The position numbers were made by a program, and so were the translations under genes. A stretch of DNA of 64,000 nucleotides from Oscarella lobularis. Lineage: Eukaryota > Porifera > Homoscleromorpha > Homosclerophorida > Oscarellidae. Every line of letters starts with the position of its first letter. The first letter of the stretch is position 1. The DNA lies in the NCBI RefSeq assembly GCF_947507565.1, contig NC_089179.1:2373747-2437746 (forward strand), in the 5' to 3' direction. This document shows, in pieces, positions 9,560 through 20,300 of this stretch. The notes beneath the pieces were generated by a model that did no database searches, was not told the origin of the DNA, and saw only the letters and a program-made list of their open reading frames with translations.

Positions 9560-10261
9560 CTATTCCTCTTTGTTCTCCCTTTTGATCAATCTAGAAAAGA
9601 ATTCTACTGCTACATATTCGTCGAACCTGAGATAATTCAAGGTGTCCACAAACGCTTTCTCCACGACGTCTCCACCATCGCTCTTTCTCTTCTTACTCTT
9701 TCCCTTGCTTCCCTGCACTTCTGCCCGAGGCTGGTCTCTGTCTTCCTCTACTTCAACAGCTTCAGGCTCCCGTTCTTGCTCTTCAACGAGCTCATCAGCG
9801 CCTCCTCCCCTATAAAAAAAAGGAAGCTTGCACGTTATATCTACATAAACTGAATTCTTTTTGTACGAAAAATCCATAATCAGCTCGGAGTCGTCCAGAT
9901 TTGCTGTCGTTCTGCAAAAGATGAATTGCTCGTCAATATCAACGAGATCTATTACGCTGTACCTCCTGTGCTGCACGGTTTCCTCTAAAAACCCTAGCGT
10001 CGCGAAGAGTGGCCACTGCGATACGTACGGTGGTCCTGGATCACCCGTTCGGCGCGTCTTCGTCTTCTTCACTTCGCGGACAAATTTGTCCCGCAAGCTT
10101 TTCCACCGGCGCTTGCATTCCTCCACCGCCAACCCTTCCATTAGCGTGGAAACGAGTGTCCACGCGTTGTCCTTCGCTCGAACGTCGCGGTAGCTCATCG
10201 TCCTCACTTGCCAGAGGCACGGATATCCACGAACGGCCTCGATGAGCATTTCTTCAGACAT
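9560..10261 (-). CDS. MADF-domain protein of a PIF/Harbinger element
   Basis: About 233 residues starting MSEEMLIEAVRGYPCLW. Residues 5-95 form a MADF (Myb/SANT-like) DNA-binding domain: YPCLW, then VECKRRWKSLRDKFVRE and PPYVSQWPLFATLGFLEETV. It is followed by an acidic linker, a Lys/Arg stretch (KGKSKKRKS) and a short C-terminal helix. PIF/Harbinger transposons encode a nuclease-type transposase plus a second MADF/Myb-like protein that binds ends and helps import. The start lies about 230 bp inside a Harbinger-like end at 10490, and a close relative with the same context sits at 41990. The transposase partner is not present in this copy. The reading frame is intact; an intron near the 3' end is possible. 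Confidence 0.75.
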   Translation of the reverse strand: MSEEMLIEAVRGYPCLWQVRTMSYRDVRAKDNAWTLVSTLMEGLAVEECKRRWKSLRDKFVREVKKTKTRRTGDPGPPYVSQWPLFATLGFLEETVQHRRYSVIDLVDIDEQFIFCRTTANLDDSELIMDFSYKKNSVYVDITCKLPFFYRGGGADELVEEQEREPEAVEVEEDRDQPRAEVQGSKGKSKKRKSDGGDVVEKAFVDTLNYLRFDEYVAVEFFSRLIKRENKEE

Positions 10262-10424
10262 GTTCGTTCAATGAAATTCGTAATTTAATTATAAGAATCA
10301 TGCGATCGTAATAATTTTCGCTGATTTGCTAAAACTAATTCGATTACGCTAATTGACGCTCGTCCTGACGCTGGGATTGCTCTCGAGGCAATCGCGAGCG
10401 ACAGCGATTTTTTAATGTGAATGG

Positions 10425-10490
10425 TATGACGCTTAACGCTGGCGCGAGCGTCGCCGAGCGTCGCCGAGCGTCGCTTGTGTGAAAGGGCCT
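10425..10490 (-). repeat. Harbinger-like terminal region (GCGTCGCCGAGC repeats)
   Basis: Read on the minus strand from 10490 the end is AGGCCCTTTCACACAAGCGA followed by direct repeats of CGACGCTCGG. It is preceded by TAA, the usual 3-bp PIF/Harbinger target. Two other ends in the window (41734 and 55126) share this start and the GCTCGG motifs. Confidence 0.65.
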
Positions 10491-10493
10491 TTA

Positions 10494-10935
10494 GGGTAAC
10501 GAAGAAGCCGTCAATCAGCAACACGACGTCAGCATCCCGACGTTTGAATTTCGCCTCCAGTAAGAACTCGGATCGGACGTGAATTAAATTTACCCCCCTG
10601 ACCGGTATAGAGATCAGTGGACCGATCTGAAGTGAAGAAAGGAAAATGTGGCGAGTCTTAAATACTTTGATATGTTATCGTAATGCTAGGAGTAAAGGAC
10701 CGGATGGATGTAGATGGCGTACTTATATCCCATAGGATGTAGTTTCGTCACTTTTTGCATCTTGACTGTCAGGAAAAGTGGCACACACTACAACTCATAA
10801 CGCGAAAATTAACAATAAGAAATTTCGTAATTTCTTTGAAATGCTTTTGACCACCAGACGCGTAACATAATTTTTTATTTTTATGTGCGCATTTTTGTTT
10901 CTGAAAACATCTGGCGTATTTCAGGTATGTGTCTG
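10494..10935. other. no recognisable feature
   Basis: No domain-bearing ORF, terminal repeat or tandem array noted. Confidence 0.3.
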
Positions 10936-10939
10936 TCTT

Positions 10940-11225
10940 AATAACCTTTTCCTTCGTCGAAATGGCCAGATACATATTCTCTCTACCGGGTTCTGACAAC
11001 ACGTTCTTTCTCAGTGAGCGTTTAAGTCAGGACCCTCTGGAAAATTATTTTGGGTAACAAAGAGCAAAGAGCAGAAGAAACGACTCCCAATGTAAAACAG
11101 TTTCTAGAAATTGCGGCGTCTTTAGTTTTTGGGGAAGTTGTAGCTGTGAAAAGGAGATGACGTGCTACTAGAAGCCCTCGGCTATTTTCGCTTGTCTCTA
11201 GACGCAAATCCTGCCCGAATATTAT
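10940..11225 (+). pseudogene. P-element/THAP9-like transposase C-terminal remnant
   Basis: The plus strand from about 10990 reads SLSGSDNTFFLSERLSQDP, then LENYFG and a stop, then a shifted frame with TPNVKQFLEIAAS. The QDPLExYFGxQR block followed by NPxxxQF is the C-terminal signature of P-element-like transposases, seen intact at 24540-24650. The rest of the protein is missing. A stop and a frameshift show it is dead, and no terminal repeats were found. Confidence 0.55.
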
Positions 11226-11486
11226 CACGTGATGGAGGCACCGTACAAGGACTTCATTGCTTTAGTAATTTTACTAATTTCTACGTCTGTCATGTCTGAG
11301 AGTACTCGGTTTTTGTAGAGCGAGCTATTTAAGTTCAGAACAACAATTAAGAGATGATTTAGTGGTTGAGTAAATGTTATCCTTCTTATATCATTTCTAG
11401 TTGAGCCGATGGCTTTTTCTCCGATTCGGAATCGTCGTAGTGCGCGTCTGCTCTAAGGTGATTTTTCATCAAACTCAAACTAAGGG

Positions 11487-12790
11487 ATGCTACACATACG
11501 TGCAATACATTCAAAATCGTTGTCAAACCTTACGTTACAAACATTTTCCAGTTACTGCGGCTTGGCGTTCCCGCAGTCAAACGACTCCTCCATCTCTTCC
11601 ACACATTCATTCACCAGTAAGCGTCCCTATCGAATTATGAGAAAACGTTTTTGTGGCATTGGTCACCTCGAACGAATCGCGGAAGAGCGCAAAAGAATTT
11701 CGGCGTTAGAAGATAAGGGGCGGAAAATTACACATCGTACGCAAGAGTGGAAACCGCCAGCGCGTTCTGCACCCTCGTGCTTTCCCAGTGGCTACAGATT
11801 AGTTAATCTGAATTACATATTCTCGACGCGTATGTCAGTTGCTTGCGTGCAAGTTTTGCGGAAAGGGCGGTCTGTCTCTTCACGAAATTTCGAGTCGCGC
11901 AGAGGCCTTTGTTCCAGATTTCGCCTGCATTGCACAACATGCAGAAAGGACACCCTCATATTCGATTCGTCGAGGAACGTTAGGGGCAGCGACCGCGGAA
12001 AAAGCTGCGACGTAAATCGTCGAGCGACTAATGCCGTACTATTAGGAACAGGTCGCCAAGCCATCGTTCGCTTTTGCGCCGCCTTTGACAGGCCTCCGCA
12101 TTCATTGCGTGACAGCTGGGACGCAAACGTCGGGCACATCAGTGAAGCTTTGAATAGAGTAAACATTAATATTATGTCTACATATAGGCACACTTATGTA
12201 GTCTGAAAATTTGGGTCTTCAATGAGTCTGCTATGCCCGCTGTATCATATCATCGAGAAAAAATAGCATCCACCCAAGTGATATTTTCAACTGAAGAGTA
12301 TCTTTTGACGGAACGTGAATGAAGCGCGGGCATTCGTCCCTTGTCGGTCTGCAAACTGTCGTTCTTGATGATACCGGTTGCGTCACTTACTACAATTTTT
12401 TGTACGGATTGCAGGATCTGTAGTCGAATAGAGAAGGAGTCAGATCAGGAAATTGAAGAACTTAGAAGAAAGGAAGAGCACGCTTGCAAATGCAGAAAAT
12501 TGACCTTTCCTCAAACGCGACGGAAGCCGAGAGCTCGCGTGATATCTGGAAGGTCACTCAAACTCAGGTGAATGTTGGATCTGAGTCGTATACGTGATGT
12601 TACCGGATTGCTAACGTATACTCGCTTTCTCGGTAATGGTGATTCAAAATTCTATGAAAAAGTTGCTGATGAAAAGGTAAGTGACTGATACTTGGCTAAG
12701 GATAACATAAATGCAAATATTGAAAAATACGTTGGAGCATGTGAAGGAACTCGCAGAACGTTCAGTCTTCTGTTAGATCAAGGAATGCAA
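11487..12790 (+). pseudogene. Mutator-like transposase domain (PF20700 type) remnant
   Basis: An open stretch to 12206 carries the pattern of the Mutator-like transposase domain: GYRLVNLNYIF near the start, a SRRGLCSRFRLHCTTC block, a CDVNRRATNAVLLGTGR block matching the family's VNRRxVYAxxxxGxGR, and DSWDANVGHISEAL. About 380 bp downstream a second block reads LLTYTRFLGNGDSKFYEKVA, equivalent to the family's RYTxFxGDGDS catalytic stretch with the first D as N. It is followed by a GTAAGT donor-like site. Intervening exons are degraded. N-terminal basic residues (HRTQEWKPPARSA) fit the family. Most likely a dead copy. Confidence 0.55.
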
Positions 12791-12799
12791 TGGATTTGA

Positions 12800-13285
12800 T
12801 ATTAATGTGTGTACATGTGGTTTTGCACGTGCCAGGATGCGCACAGCATGCGTCGGTACGCGAGACATTCACGCGACCTACGCGACTACGTCGTTTCCGC
12901 GGGCTTTCCTGGCTAAGTGATGTCCGACGCTTGCGATCGGTGCGATCGCTCGTACAAGAGCACAAAAGCTCTTAATCTCGACCGATGAACGGCCCACGAC
13001 CTCCAGGCCTTCTCCTCGGGGCGGTTTACCTGTCATCTTGGCTGCAAAAACACGTTCCACCGAGTCGCTGATTTAGTGACCCATTCGGCCAAAGAGCACG
13101 ATAACGATATAGGCAAAGCAGATTAAAAGTAATACCGGCCTTCATGGGTCCTTTCTGTAGGTGTGGAAAGAAAAATTTTAACAATTCTAATGAATTTCTG
13201 TCTTGGAAAGCCTCTGTTGAGAGCTCCAGCCGATGCCACTATAAAAAGGAGACGTCTGATAAAGGCAAACAGTTACCATGCTGGA
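12800..13285. other. no recognisable feature
   Basis: ORFs on both strands here (12762-12965 minus, 12790-12975 plus) are mutual shadows with no family motif. Confidence 0.3.
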
Positions 13286-13290
13286 GATAA

Positions 13291-15512
13291 TTGAATTTTA
13301 TTAATACATACTGTTTACAGTGCACTATAAAGGACAAAACCGTGAAGTACTTTGTGTGCAGTCGTTACTGTGAAGCTCAGAAAAATGCCTGGAAGAAACG
13401 GAAAACCGACCAGAAACGTCCTGGAAAGGCAATGAGGGAGTCGGTGAAAATCAATGGAGTCTGCCTAGCTCGATTGACGGCCACTTTCTCAAAAGAAGGA
13501 ACTGTTCGAGTTTGGTACCTCCCCCACCACTCTGGCCACGACCCAGAAAAGAATTCTTTGGCACATCTTCGTCTGCCAGAAAACATCAAAGAGGAAATTA
13601 TAATAAAAGGCTCTCAGGGAGTACCGATTTCTCGCATTATTGAAGGTACACCGTTGATTTTGAAGAGTATCAGTCCTGGGTATACTAATCCATGTACATA
13701 ATAGATATACAGGAAAGTGTTGGTAATCGAACAAAAAGAGACGGCCAAGAAGAGCTAAAGCAACAGCATTACGTGACAAAGCAAGATTGAAGAAATCTCG
13801 TTAAGCCATACGTCGACGTGTCCCTCGGAATCCGGAATCCGGATGACGCTGCATCTTTCCACACTATTGTAAACGAGCTGTCGTCAGAGGAGTACTGTCC
13901 AGTGACGATCTACAAACCTTATGGAACTGCTCCCACTGATGAGTAACTGTGGAACATTTGACAGCTTTTCTCAAGAGCATTCTTGCCTTAATTCATGGCA
14001 TCACATTCAGCTGCATTATGGTCGATGATGGTTTATCTAAAAAACGTCAATTTAACTAACTCACTTGAAGAATGTCTTCTGTTAGGCTTGGCAGTCTCAA
14101 CAGCTATTGGAAGAATTTTTGGGTCCCAAACAAATCACCTTCTCTGTCGTTGGCACGTTGAACGGTAGAGAGCAGTAGACCATTATACAAATTCTGCAGT
14201 ATCGCCGCATAGATCCTGGAAAAGATCCCAGTTTTCAAAAGTCAGTCTTCCTGAGAGAGAAAACATAAAAGGCTGTTTGACGGCATTAATTGAAGAGACT
14301 GACCAGGGCAAATTCCAGCAGCTCCTGACCAATTTCGAGTTTTACAGCAAGACAACTGAACCTGCATTCTTCAAATACTTCCATGCCACCTACAGTAACC
14401 GACCTGAAAAATGGGCATTATGCTACAGGGACTTCGACCACTCAGACACTGACACCAACATGTTTGTGGAGAGGTAGATCAGATATAAATAGTTGCTTGA
14501 TATCAGTAACACCGTCTCATCAGTTTCCACAACAAACTGAAGCATAACCCATCGTATTTCAACGGACACACAAACCGTCGGTGTGACGTCCTATTAAACA
14601 CACTGCTAAAATTCGAAAAGGATCAGTACTTTGCCTTTCTTCAAAAACGGGAGAAAATGAAGGTGAATGCCAAAATAGCCAAGGAAAGTCGTCGTCACAA
14701 ACGGGGCATGGACATTCCTTCAGCAAACATCATGGTTAGACATTACACAATATATACTTAATTTCAATTCCTATAATGATCCTGCAGTGCGTTCAACCTG
14801 ATGTGTGGACAGTGAAATCCCAGAGTGGAACAGACCAGTACGAAGTAAAGAAAGTCGACGATTGTTCTCAGGAGAACTGCAAGACGTCCCGTCTCAAGTG
14901 CTGCATAGAAGAGGCCTGCAGATTTCTAAGAATTGCAGGGACATGTATACGTGCACTTGCCCTGACTACAAATGGGATCATCTCTGCAAGCACGTCCACG
15001 CCGTCCATCGGATAAAAAAAAAGGCTGACCAGAATGAGTGGATGGAACTGGAGAGACTTCTGTCTGAAAATAGAGTAGAAGTGACACCCCCACCGTTCCA
15101 ACTCGAATCTCTCAAGGCACGTAGTGGTAATGAGGCTGCATTCAATCAGAGAAGCAGATTAAGAGGAAATTTTCATGCTAACCGCAGTAATTGTATGTGC
15201 TATTTGGGCAAAATTGCAAAAATTCAAGACAGCATGACGGAATTGGAGCGCCTTGTGCAACCGCCAACCGTTGGTCCATCTCTGCCATACGTTGAGGAAC
15301 TCATGGCCTTCGCCGTATCGGTTGCAAAGGCGACTCAGGCAGCGGAGAGTCAAGCAGATCCTCAACCGTTTCCTGGGAAGGAAGTCGTAGCACCAGGAAC
15401 AAAATTTCAGCTCCAACATCACTTTCCCGAAAGGCAGAAATCAAAGAGGAAAGGAGGGCAAAAACCTTCGAATCTCACAAAACAGTTGTGCTATGCACAA
15501 ATTTATTCGTAA
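13291..15512 (+). pseudogene. MULE transposase with SWIM zinc finger
   Basis: Discontinuous plus-strand homology to Mutator-like transposases. Block 1 (about 13320-13650): KYFVCSRYCEAQKNAWKKR, then ARLTATFSKEGTVRVWYLP and HHSGHDPEKNSLAHLRLP, the N-terminal zinc-binding part. Block 2 (about 13990-14160): IHGITFSCIMVDD and FGSQTNHLLCRWHVE, the catalytic core ending in the CxWHV motif. Block 3 (14277-14720): FFKYFHATYSNRPEKWALCY, then DTNMFVE and RRCDVLLNTLLKFEKDQY. Block 4 (14785-15500): a SWIM finger, CTCPDYKWDHLCKHVH, near 14950. Short GT-AG introns and several frame changes separate the blocks and at least one stop lies in the core, so I treat it as a pseudogene. A basic tail (15655-15725) leads into the OTU domain. 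Confidence 0.75.
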
Positions 15513-15654
15513 ACATAATTATAATTAAAGTAATAATAATAAATAGTATATATAAAATATTAATAATGAATATTAATACTAATTAAAGTATTAACAATTA
15601 TTATTCTTAATATCGTAACAACAGTAATATAATAGTAATGTCATTTTCCTAGGC

Positions 15655-16228
15655 GACAAAAGACGCAGGCTAAAAGGCCCGCCTTGCAATCATTCTTTCT
15701 TGCCAATCCTAAGAAAATTAGCTTGAAAAATGGTTAGACAAATTAAATGCAATTTTGGTTACTATTGAATGCCTTTCAGAAGGTGCAAAGGAGAAAAACC
15801 GTCAGGGGAGAACCACCTTCTTCTAACGGTTCTTCATCGCCGGTCCTTCCTGAGAAAAAAGGAAAATGATCGAGGATATGATGAATGGCTACTAGCTACC
15901 AGTGCCAGGCTGTCCATCACTGCCTATCCCACAGCTACGCCAAGCGGAAAAGCCGCCTGAGAAACCCACAGGAATCAAAATCCTTCGGAAATTTCTTCAT
16001 CTGCAGAACCGTACCAGGAAGGTCGTCATCGGGGACGGAAATTGTCTCTTCCGTGCATTGTCCATTCAATTGTTCAACCACGAACTTCTGTACACTCGCC
16101 TGAGGGCAATCCTCGCTCTCTGCCACAAAGAAAATCCCCAATGGTATTCGGCAATATGGGGAGGACAAGGCAATTTCCTAACTGAACATGTGGCAAAAAT
16201 GGAGAGAAACGGTACATGGGGCACACAG
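15655..16228 (+). pseudogene. OTU cysteine-protease domain, 5' part, downstream of the MULE
   Basis: From about 15960 the frame reads GIKILRKFLHLQNRTRKVV, then IGDGNCLFRALSIQLFNHEL, the OTU signature in which the Asp and Cys of D-G-N-C are catalytic. It continues with LTEHVAKMERNGTWGTQ and a GT donor (16229), as in OTU domains before the beta-strand leading to the catalytic His. The His part is absent: the next sequence is a 57-bp duplication and a Tigger copy. OTU proteases remove ubiquitin or related modifiers. The run-on from the MULE C-terminus (RRQKTQAKRPALQSFFLANP at about 15652) suggests a MULE-OTU fusion or two genes of one element. Confidence 0.65.
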
Positions 16229-16264
16229 GTCAGTCAATTATTACTTTACTTACAGCAAATAAAC

Positions 16265-16378
16265 TTTATAAAAGATACTTTAATTACAAGTTATAATTCG
16301 TCTAACGCGGAGTCTCACCAATTTATAAAAGATACTTTAATTACAAGTTATAATTCGTCTAACGCGGAGTCTCACCAA
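16265..16378 (+). repeat. 57-bp tandem duplication
   Basis: A 57-bp unit starting TTTATAAAAGATACTTTAAT is present twice, exactly, at 16265-16321 and 16322-16378. It lies between the broken OTU exon and the Tigger copy. Being a multiple of three, it keeps the frame open. Confidence 0.9.
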
Positions 16379-16384
16379 TTGTTT

Positions 16385-17945
16385 CGTAACGGTCACGTAC
16401 CTGAAATGTCTGAAGTGGAAGGTGGACAGACTTCGCGTTGCGTTGGTGTGGTTCGCAGAAAGAGCTACACGAGGGAAGCGAAGATGAAAGTTGTCCAGTT
16501 CTTCGAAGCTAATTGCAGGAACTTGCATGAAACCTGCAAACGCTTTTCCCTGAACAACCGAACGGTGAAACGATAGATCACGATGAAGGAGAGCCTGCTC
16601 GAGAGCCGTAAAGGGAGAAAGAGGGCGAAGTTCTCTAGGCGATCCAAATTCCCGGATATGGAAAGCAGAGTGTACCGGAAATATAAAGATTTGCGAAAGA
16701 AGGGGATGAAGGTCATCAGCATTCGTTCATTTATCCTTGTTTATATTTTACCAGGTGAAAGGATGGTGATTTAGACACAGATCTAAACAGATCCTAAAGT
16801 AATTGCACCCCTGTTCATCATTTGCCTTTTCTGATTGCTGGTTTCAAGCATTCAAAAGAAGATTTCGAATCAGTCTCAGACGAACAACGAACACCTGCCA
16901 AAAGGAACCTAGTGACAAGCGATTGTCAATTCAGCTCTTTCATCGAAGAATTCGCAGTGCAGCCTCGAAAGGTGCTCAGGTTGGCCCGCTGGGAAAGTGG
17001 TCAGAACATCAGATTGCCAACACGGACCAAACACCATTACCGTTTACATTCGCTGACGGTGAGACCTATTCAGAAAAAGGAGATCGTTCAGTGTGGTCAG
17101 GGGAGGGGCGTCCGGTTGGGACAAACGTCAAGCCACCGTTCAGTTGACAGTATTTGCTGACGGTGTGGCAAGAGTCAGGCCTCTCCTAATTTTTCGTGGT
17201 CTTGGCATGAATGATTTGATTCGAGCTTGATAATTAATTGATTGTCTTGCAGGGAAACGGATTTCGTTGGAAGAAAGAGTTAGGTATGACAACCGTGTGT
17301 ACGTTGAATTTCAAAAGAATGCATGGTGCGACGAGGAGGTAATAGAAATTTGGACCAGACAGTGCTGGAAGAAAGCGTGTGAGGGCCCCATGCATTTGGT
17401 GATTGACGTCCATCGTGCGCAGAAAACCGACAAAATTCAGAGTCTTTTAAGAGATGAATGTGAGACTGAAATTACCTACGTCCCAGGTGAGAAATTCGTA
17501 GAGATTTTTCGTCAAATGAAACCAAATTTGCAGGAGGATGCACGAGTTTCGTCCATCCAATAGATGTCAGCGTCAATAAGCCATTCAAAAGCAAGATTGA
17601 TAATCTGCCAACAAAGCACATGCAAGATCATCTGGATGCCTACGTAACTGGCAAAATTACTGCCAGTGAACGACGGATCTTGCTCACAAAGTGGGAGGGA
17701 GGCGTGGGCTGAGATTAGCAGCCAGAAAGAAATGACCGTTCGAAGTTTTCAGAAGGCAGGCATTTCTTTGCCGATAGATGGATCAGGCGATCATCTTATC
17801 CACATCGAAGGAATTGAGGACTACGAAGTAGAGTCCACCACGGATGAATACCGAATACACCGATGACGATGAAGGCGACCCTTTTGGTGACGTGGACGAA
17901 GACGAGGGCGAAGATGTTTTTGACGTGGAGAAACAAGACCCTTGA
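16385..17945 (+). pseudogene. pogo/Tigger-type (Tc1/mariner) transposase
   Basis: Homology to Tigger transposases runs in order through several frames. It starts with an N-terminal psq-like HTH (RRKSYTREAKMKVVQFFEAN to NNRTVKR, then a stop where W is expected). The CENPB-type second HTH follows (SRVYRKYKDLRKKGMKV). The DDE core has first Asp in NTDQTPLPFTFADGE, second in MHLVIDVHRAQKTD, third in FVHPIDVSVNKPFKSKID. The C-terminus reads EISSQKEMTVRSFQKAGISL and PIDGSGDHLIHIEGIEDY, with an acidic tail. At least three frameshifts and two stops make it dead, but every catalytic Asp can still be read. It sits in the presumed intron or body of the OTU gene. Its own terminal repeats were not resolved. 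Confidence 0.75.
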
Positions 17946-18007
17946 AAGTAACTAGTTGCTCTATATTTGTTGAACAGAACAGGTAGACTATTTAACACGC
18001 CAGATTA

Positions 18008-18375
18008 TCAGTAGGAGTAAGTTATAATTTTTCTAAACTGTTGAAATTTCTTCACCAATTTCTTCTTTCCATAGAAGGTGTAGGTGCAGGGCACTTCAAG
18101 ACCGATTCCATGCTGTCTCTGTCCGGTAATTTCGCAGATAACACTTCCGCCGTGTTCAATGAAAAACCACACTTCCCGGGAGATCTCTCTTGGAACGTGT
18201 CCGACGATAACGCCGTCTCTCACGATTGTCACGGCGTGCCTATCATGTCGATTCCCTTATTCATAGCTCACAGACAATCGCTCTCCCACAAACAGAAGCC
18301 AAATTTCTTTGTAGATGTGATGGCCTCTCACAACGCTTCTCTAAAAACGTATTCAGCGAGGGTTCCCATTCTCAT
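18008..18375 (-). pseudogene. HIRAN-like domain fragment
   Basis: The minus strand reads HHIYKEIWLLFVGERLS, an in-frame stop, then GNRHDRHAVTIVRDGVIVG, HVPREISREVWFFIEHGG and GIGLEVPCTYTFYGKK. The pattern (GExL...NxxDxxAVxIxxxGxxVGHVPRxIS) matches HIRAN-like domains, which in SNF2-type proteins bind DNA 3' ends and which occur as small stand-alone proteins in sponges and cnidarians. The stop (TGA near 18270) and lack of a clear start suggest a pseudogene or an exon of a larger gene. Confidence 0.5.
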
Positions 18376-18379
18376 GTAG

Positions 18380-19320
18380 CGTTAAAAGCGCGTTAGAGGA
18401 CTAGCGCGCTGCATCACCTTGCTGTTAAGGGGGGTACTAGAGTGTCGGAATATGAAAAACATAAAATTCGCTAAAAAACGTTGGGTATGTTCTCTGTATT
18501 TCACAATAAGTACAGCCTCTTGTCTGGAAGGAACGCGTGGAACGTCCGTTCTTCCTAGAGCAGGTCTTATCTAACGCGCGTTACTGAATAGAAAATAGGC
18601 TTTTTTCGGCGTTTTCTTACACGAGATGATATATTTTGAGGTAAGTAAGAATAAAGATATTACATTAATCTAAGTATTTTGTTGAATAATTATATTTCTG
18701 TATGAGCTCGTTTGGCAGAAGAATGGAAATTGTGAAAAGGCATATGGTTGAACGACACCTCTTCATCATTCTCGTCTTCCATCACTTTATTGCTTACACG
18801 TACACTCTCACAGTCACACACACACTAACTCTAAAACACTCTCCTATATAGTCCCAGGTGGACAGACCGGTAGGCGTCTGTCCACCTACCTGTACGCCTA
18901 CACTAGCCCTTACAACTCCACTTATCTACTTACTGCCTGCTCGAGCTATTCTTAGCTACGCTATTGTGTGATGGCATGCGCTACGACGCATGCCCATACT
19001 CAGTTGTGCTTTACGCGAGGAGCCGAACGGGTCTCCTCGTTACACACTCATGGTATGTATGTCTCACAAGGAGACATTACGCGTCGTCGACTCACTGGTC
19101 AAGGATTTCGATAGCGACGTCAGATCTTGGTGTAGTCGGCTACTCTCTCGACGACTTCCGGAGTATTTCGCAGGCACATCTTCCACAACTGTCTGGCATA
19201 TCCCTAGCTCACGAACACTGGAGATGGCCTCACCATCTGTCATTGTGAGCTGTGTCGTGGACCTGCCTATAAACTGTCTAATATCAAAACTGGCAGGTAC
19301 CTCTGGGCGTCCAACTACTG
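18380..19320. other. no recognisable gene
   Basis: 18380-18780 is AT-rich with nothing recognised. 18780-18960 has a short CA-rich run and an imperfect inverted pair around 18850-18895 (GGTGGACAGAC / GTCTGTCCACC). 18964-19320 is open on the plus strand without a clear domain, and may be degraded upstream DUF6589 sequence. Confidence 0.35.
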
Positions 19321-19332
19321 AAATAAAACAAA

Positions 19333-19568
19333 TTGCCCGAGATGTGCGAGATTATGGAAAATCTTCACCGATATGTTCCAGTGGTTTCGTCAGACAAAAC
19401 CGTCGAAGTTGATGGAACTGCTGTGACCTATCCCCATACCGAACTGTGTCCAGTCCTTTTCGGTTGTGACCAGCTGACTGCGGCTCGAGCTAGAGGAAGT
19501 AAGTCTTTGCGTGCAAGCCACGACACTTCGCTTGACCGTCTAGAAGGACTAATACCTGTAGTGGAAGA
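19333..19568 (+). pseudogene. DUF6589 fragment (GDQLT region)
   Basis: Reads EIMENLHRYVPVV, then PVLFGCDQLTAARARGSKSL and DRLEGLIPVVED, the central DUF6589 block (normally FGGDQLTxxRxRG...RLEGxxPVVEDWH). The first G of GGDQLT is C. The frame is cut at 19568 exactly where a Helitron 3' end begins, one residue before the expected W-H. It differs in subfamily from the copy at 53634. Confidence 0.75.
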
Positions 19569-19599
19569 CTAGCTCTTTAATACCCGGCTACGCCGGGTA
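19569..19599 (-). repeat. Helitron 3' terminus (hairpin + CTAG)
   Basis: On the minus strand: stem TACCCGGC, 3-nt loop, GCCGGGTA, an 8-nt spacer and terminal CTAG (19569-19572) followed by T. This is the standard Helitron 3' end with insertion into an A-T dinucleotide. It lies just beyond the stop of the Pif1 fragment. Confidence 0.85.
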
Positions 19600-20300
19600 C
19601 CCGTATTGAATAATTTGTAGTGTTATGTTAAAGTGATCTAATTAAAGATTTCATGGTAGACAATATTTTTAGTTTTGTTATTTTCGGTGAGAATGAATAG
19701 ATTATCGGGAGCACGAACGCGTGAGCATGCAACGTAAAATTGGCCGTGGGAGAAGCAATGAGATCTAAGCAACAATCCTGCGGTTTCGAGTGTTTGACCC
19801 TGAGCCTTGTTGATGGTCATGGCAAAACAGAGGCGGATAGGGAATTGCAAGCGTTTGAACGGAATTAGGGCGTCGGATGGGATAAGGGGTATTCTAGGGA
19901 TACAGACAGATTCGTTTTTGTATTGGCCCATGGCAATGGTGGCCTCGATGACATTGCGTCTAAGTCGCGTAATAATGAGTTTCGTTCAATTGCAAAGTCT
20001 AGGAGGGTCTAGGTTGCGCAAAAGGATTATTGGGGCTCCTTCTTTGAGATGGAGACGATGTGGTGGTAAGCCAGATGGCAGGAGGGAGTTGAGGAGTTCT
20101 ACGGGATAGAGTATTGCGGCGTCTATGTCGGCAGGTGTGTCGATGGATAAGTATTCTTTTGCATTGGTCGGTAACTGTTGAATAAGAGAATCGTTGATGT
20201 CTGCCACGACTTCGTTAGTCGGTGCGATTATGGCTCTGTTGGAGAGCCACGTTGTGTCGGTGTAGTTGCTTTCGAGGTCGGGGAATACGGCGTCCTGGAG
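19569..20300 (-). pseudogene. Helitron Pif1-like helicase C-terminal fragment
   Basis: Minus-strand translation from about 20300: VFPDLESNYTDTTWLSNRA, then IIAPTNEVVADINDSLIQQL, GAPIILLRNLDPPRLCN, and (19931-19638) PIRLCFAMTINKAQGQTLE and HGQFYVACSRVRAPDNLFIL. These are motifs IV-VI of the SF1 Pif1-like helicase at the C-terminus of Helitron Rep/Hel proteins. The Rep nuclease and helicase motifs I-III are missing: at about 20300 the sequence switches to an rve transposase on the plus strand. A small frame change lies between 19931 and 19986. Confidence 0.8.
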
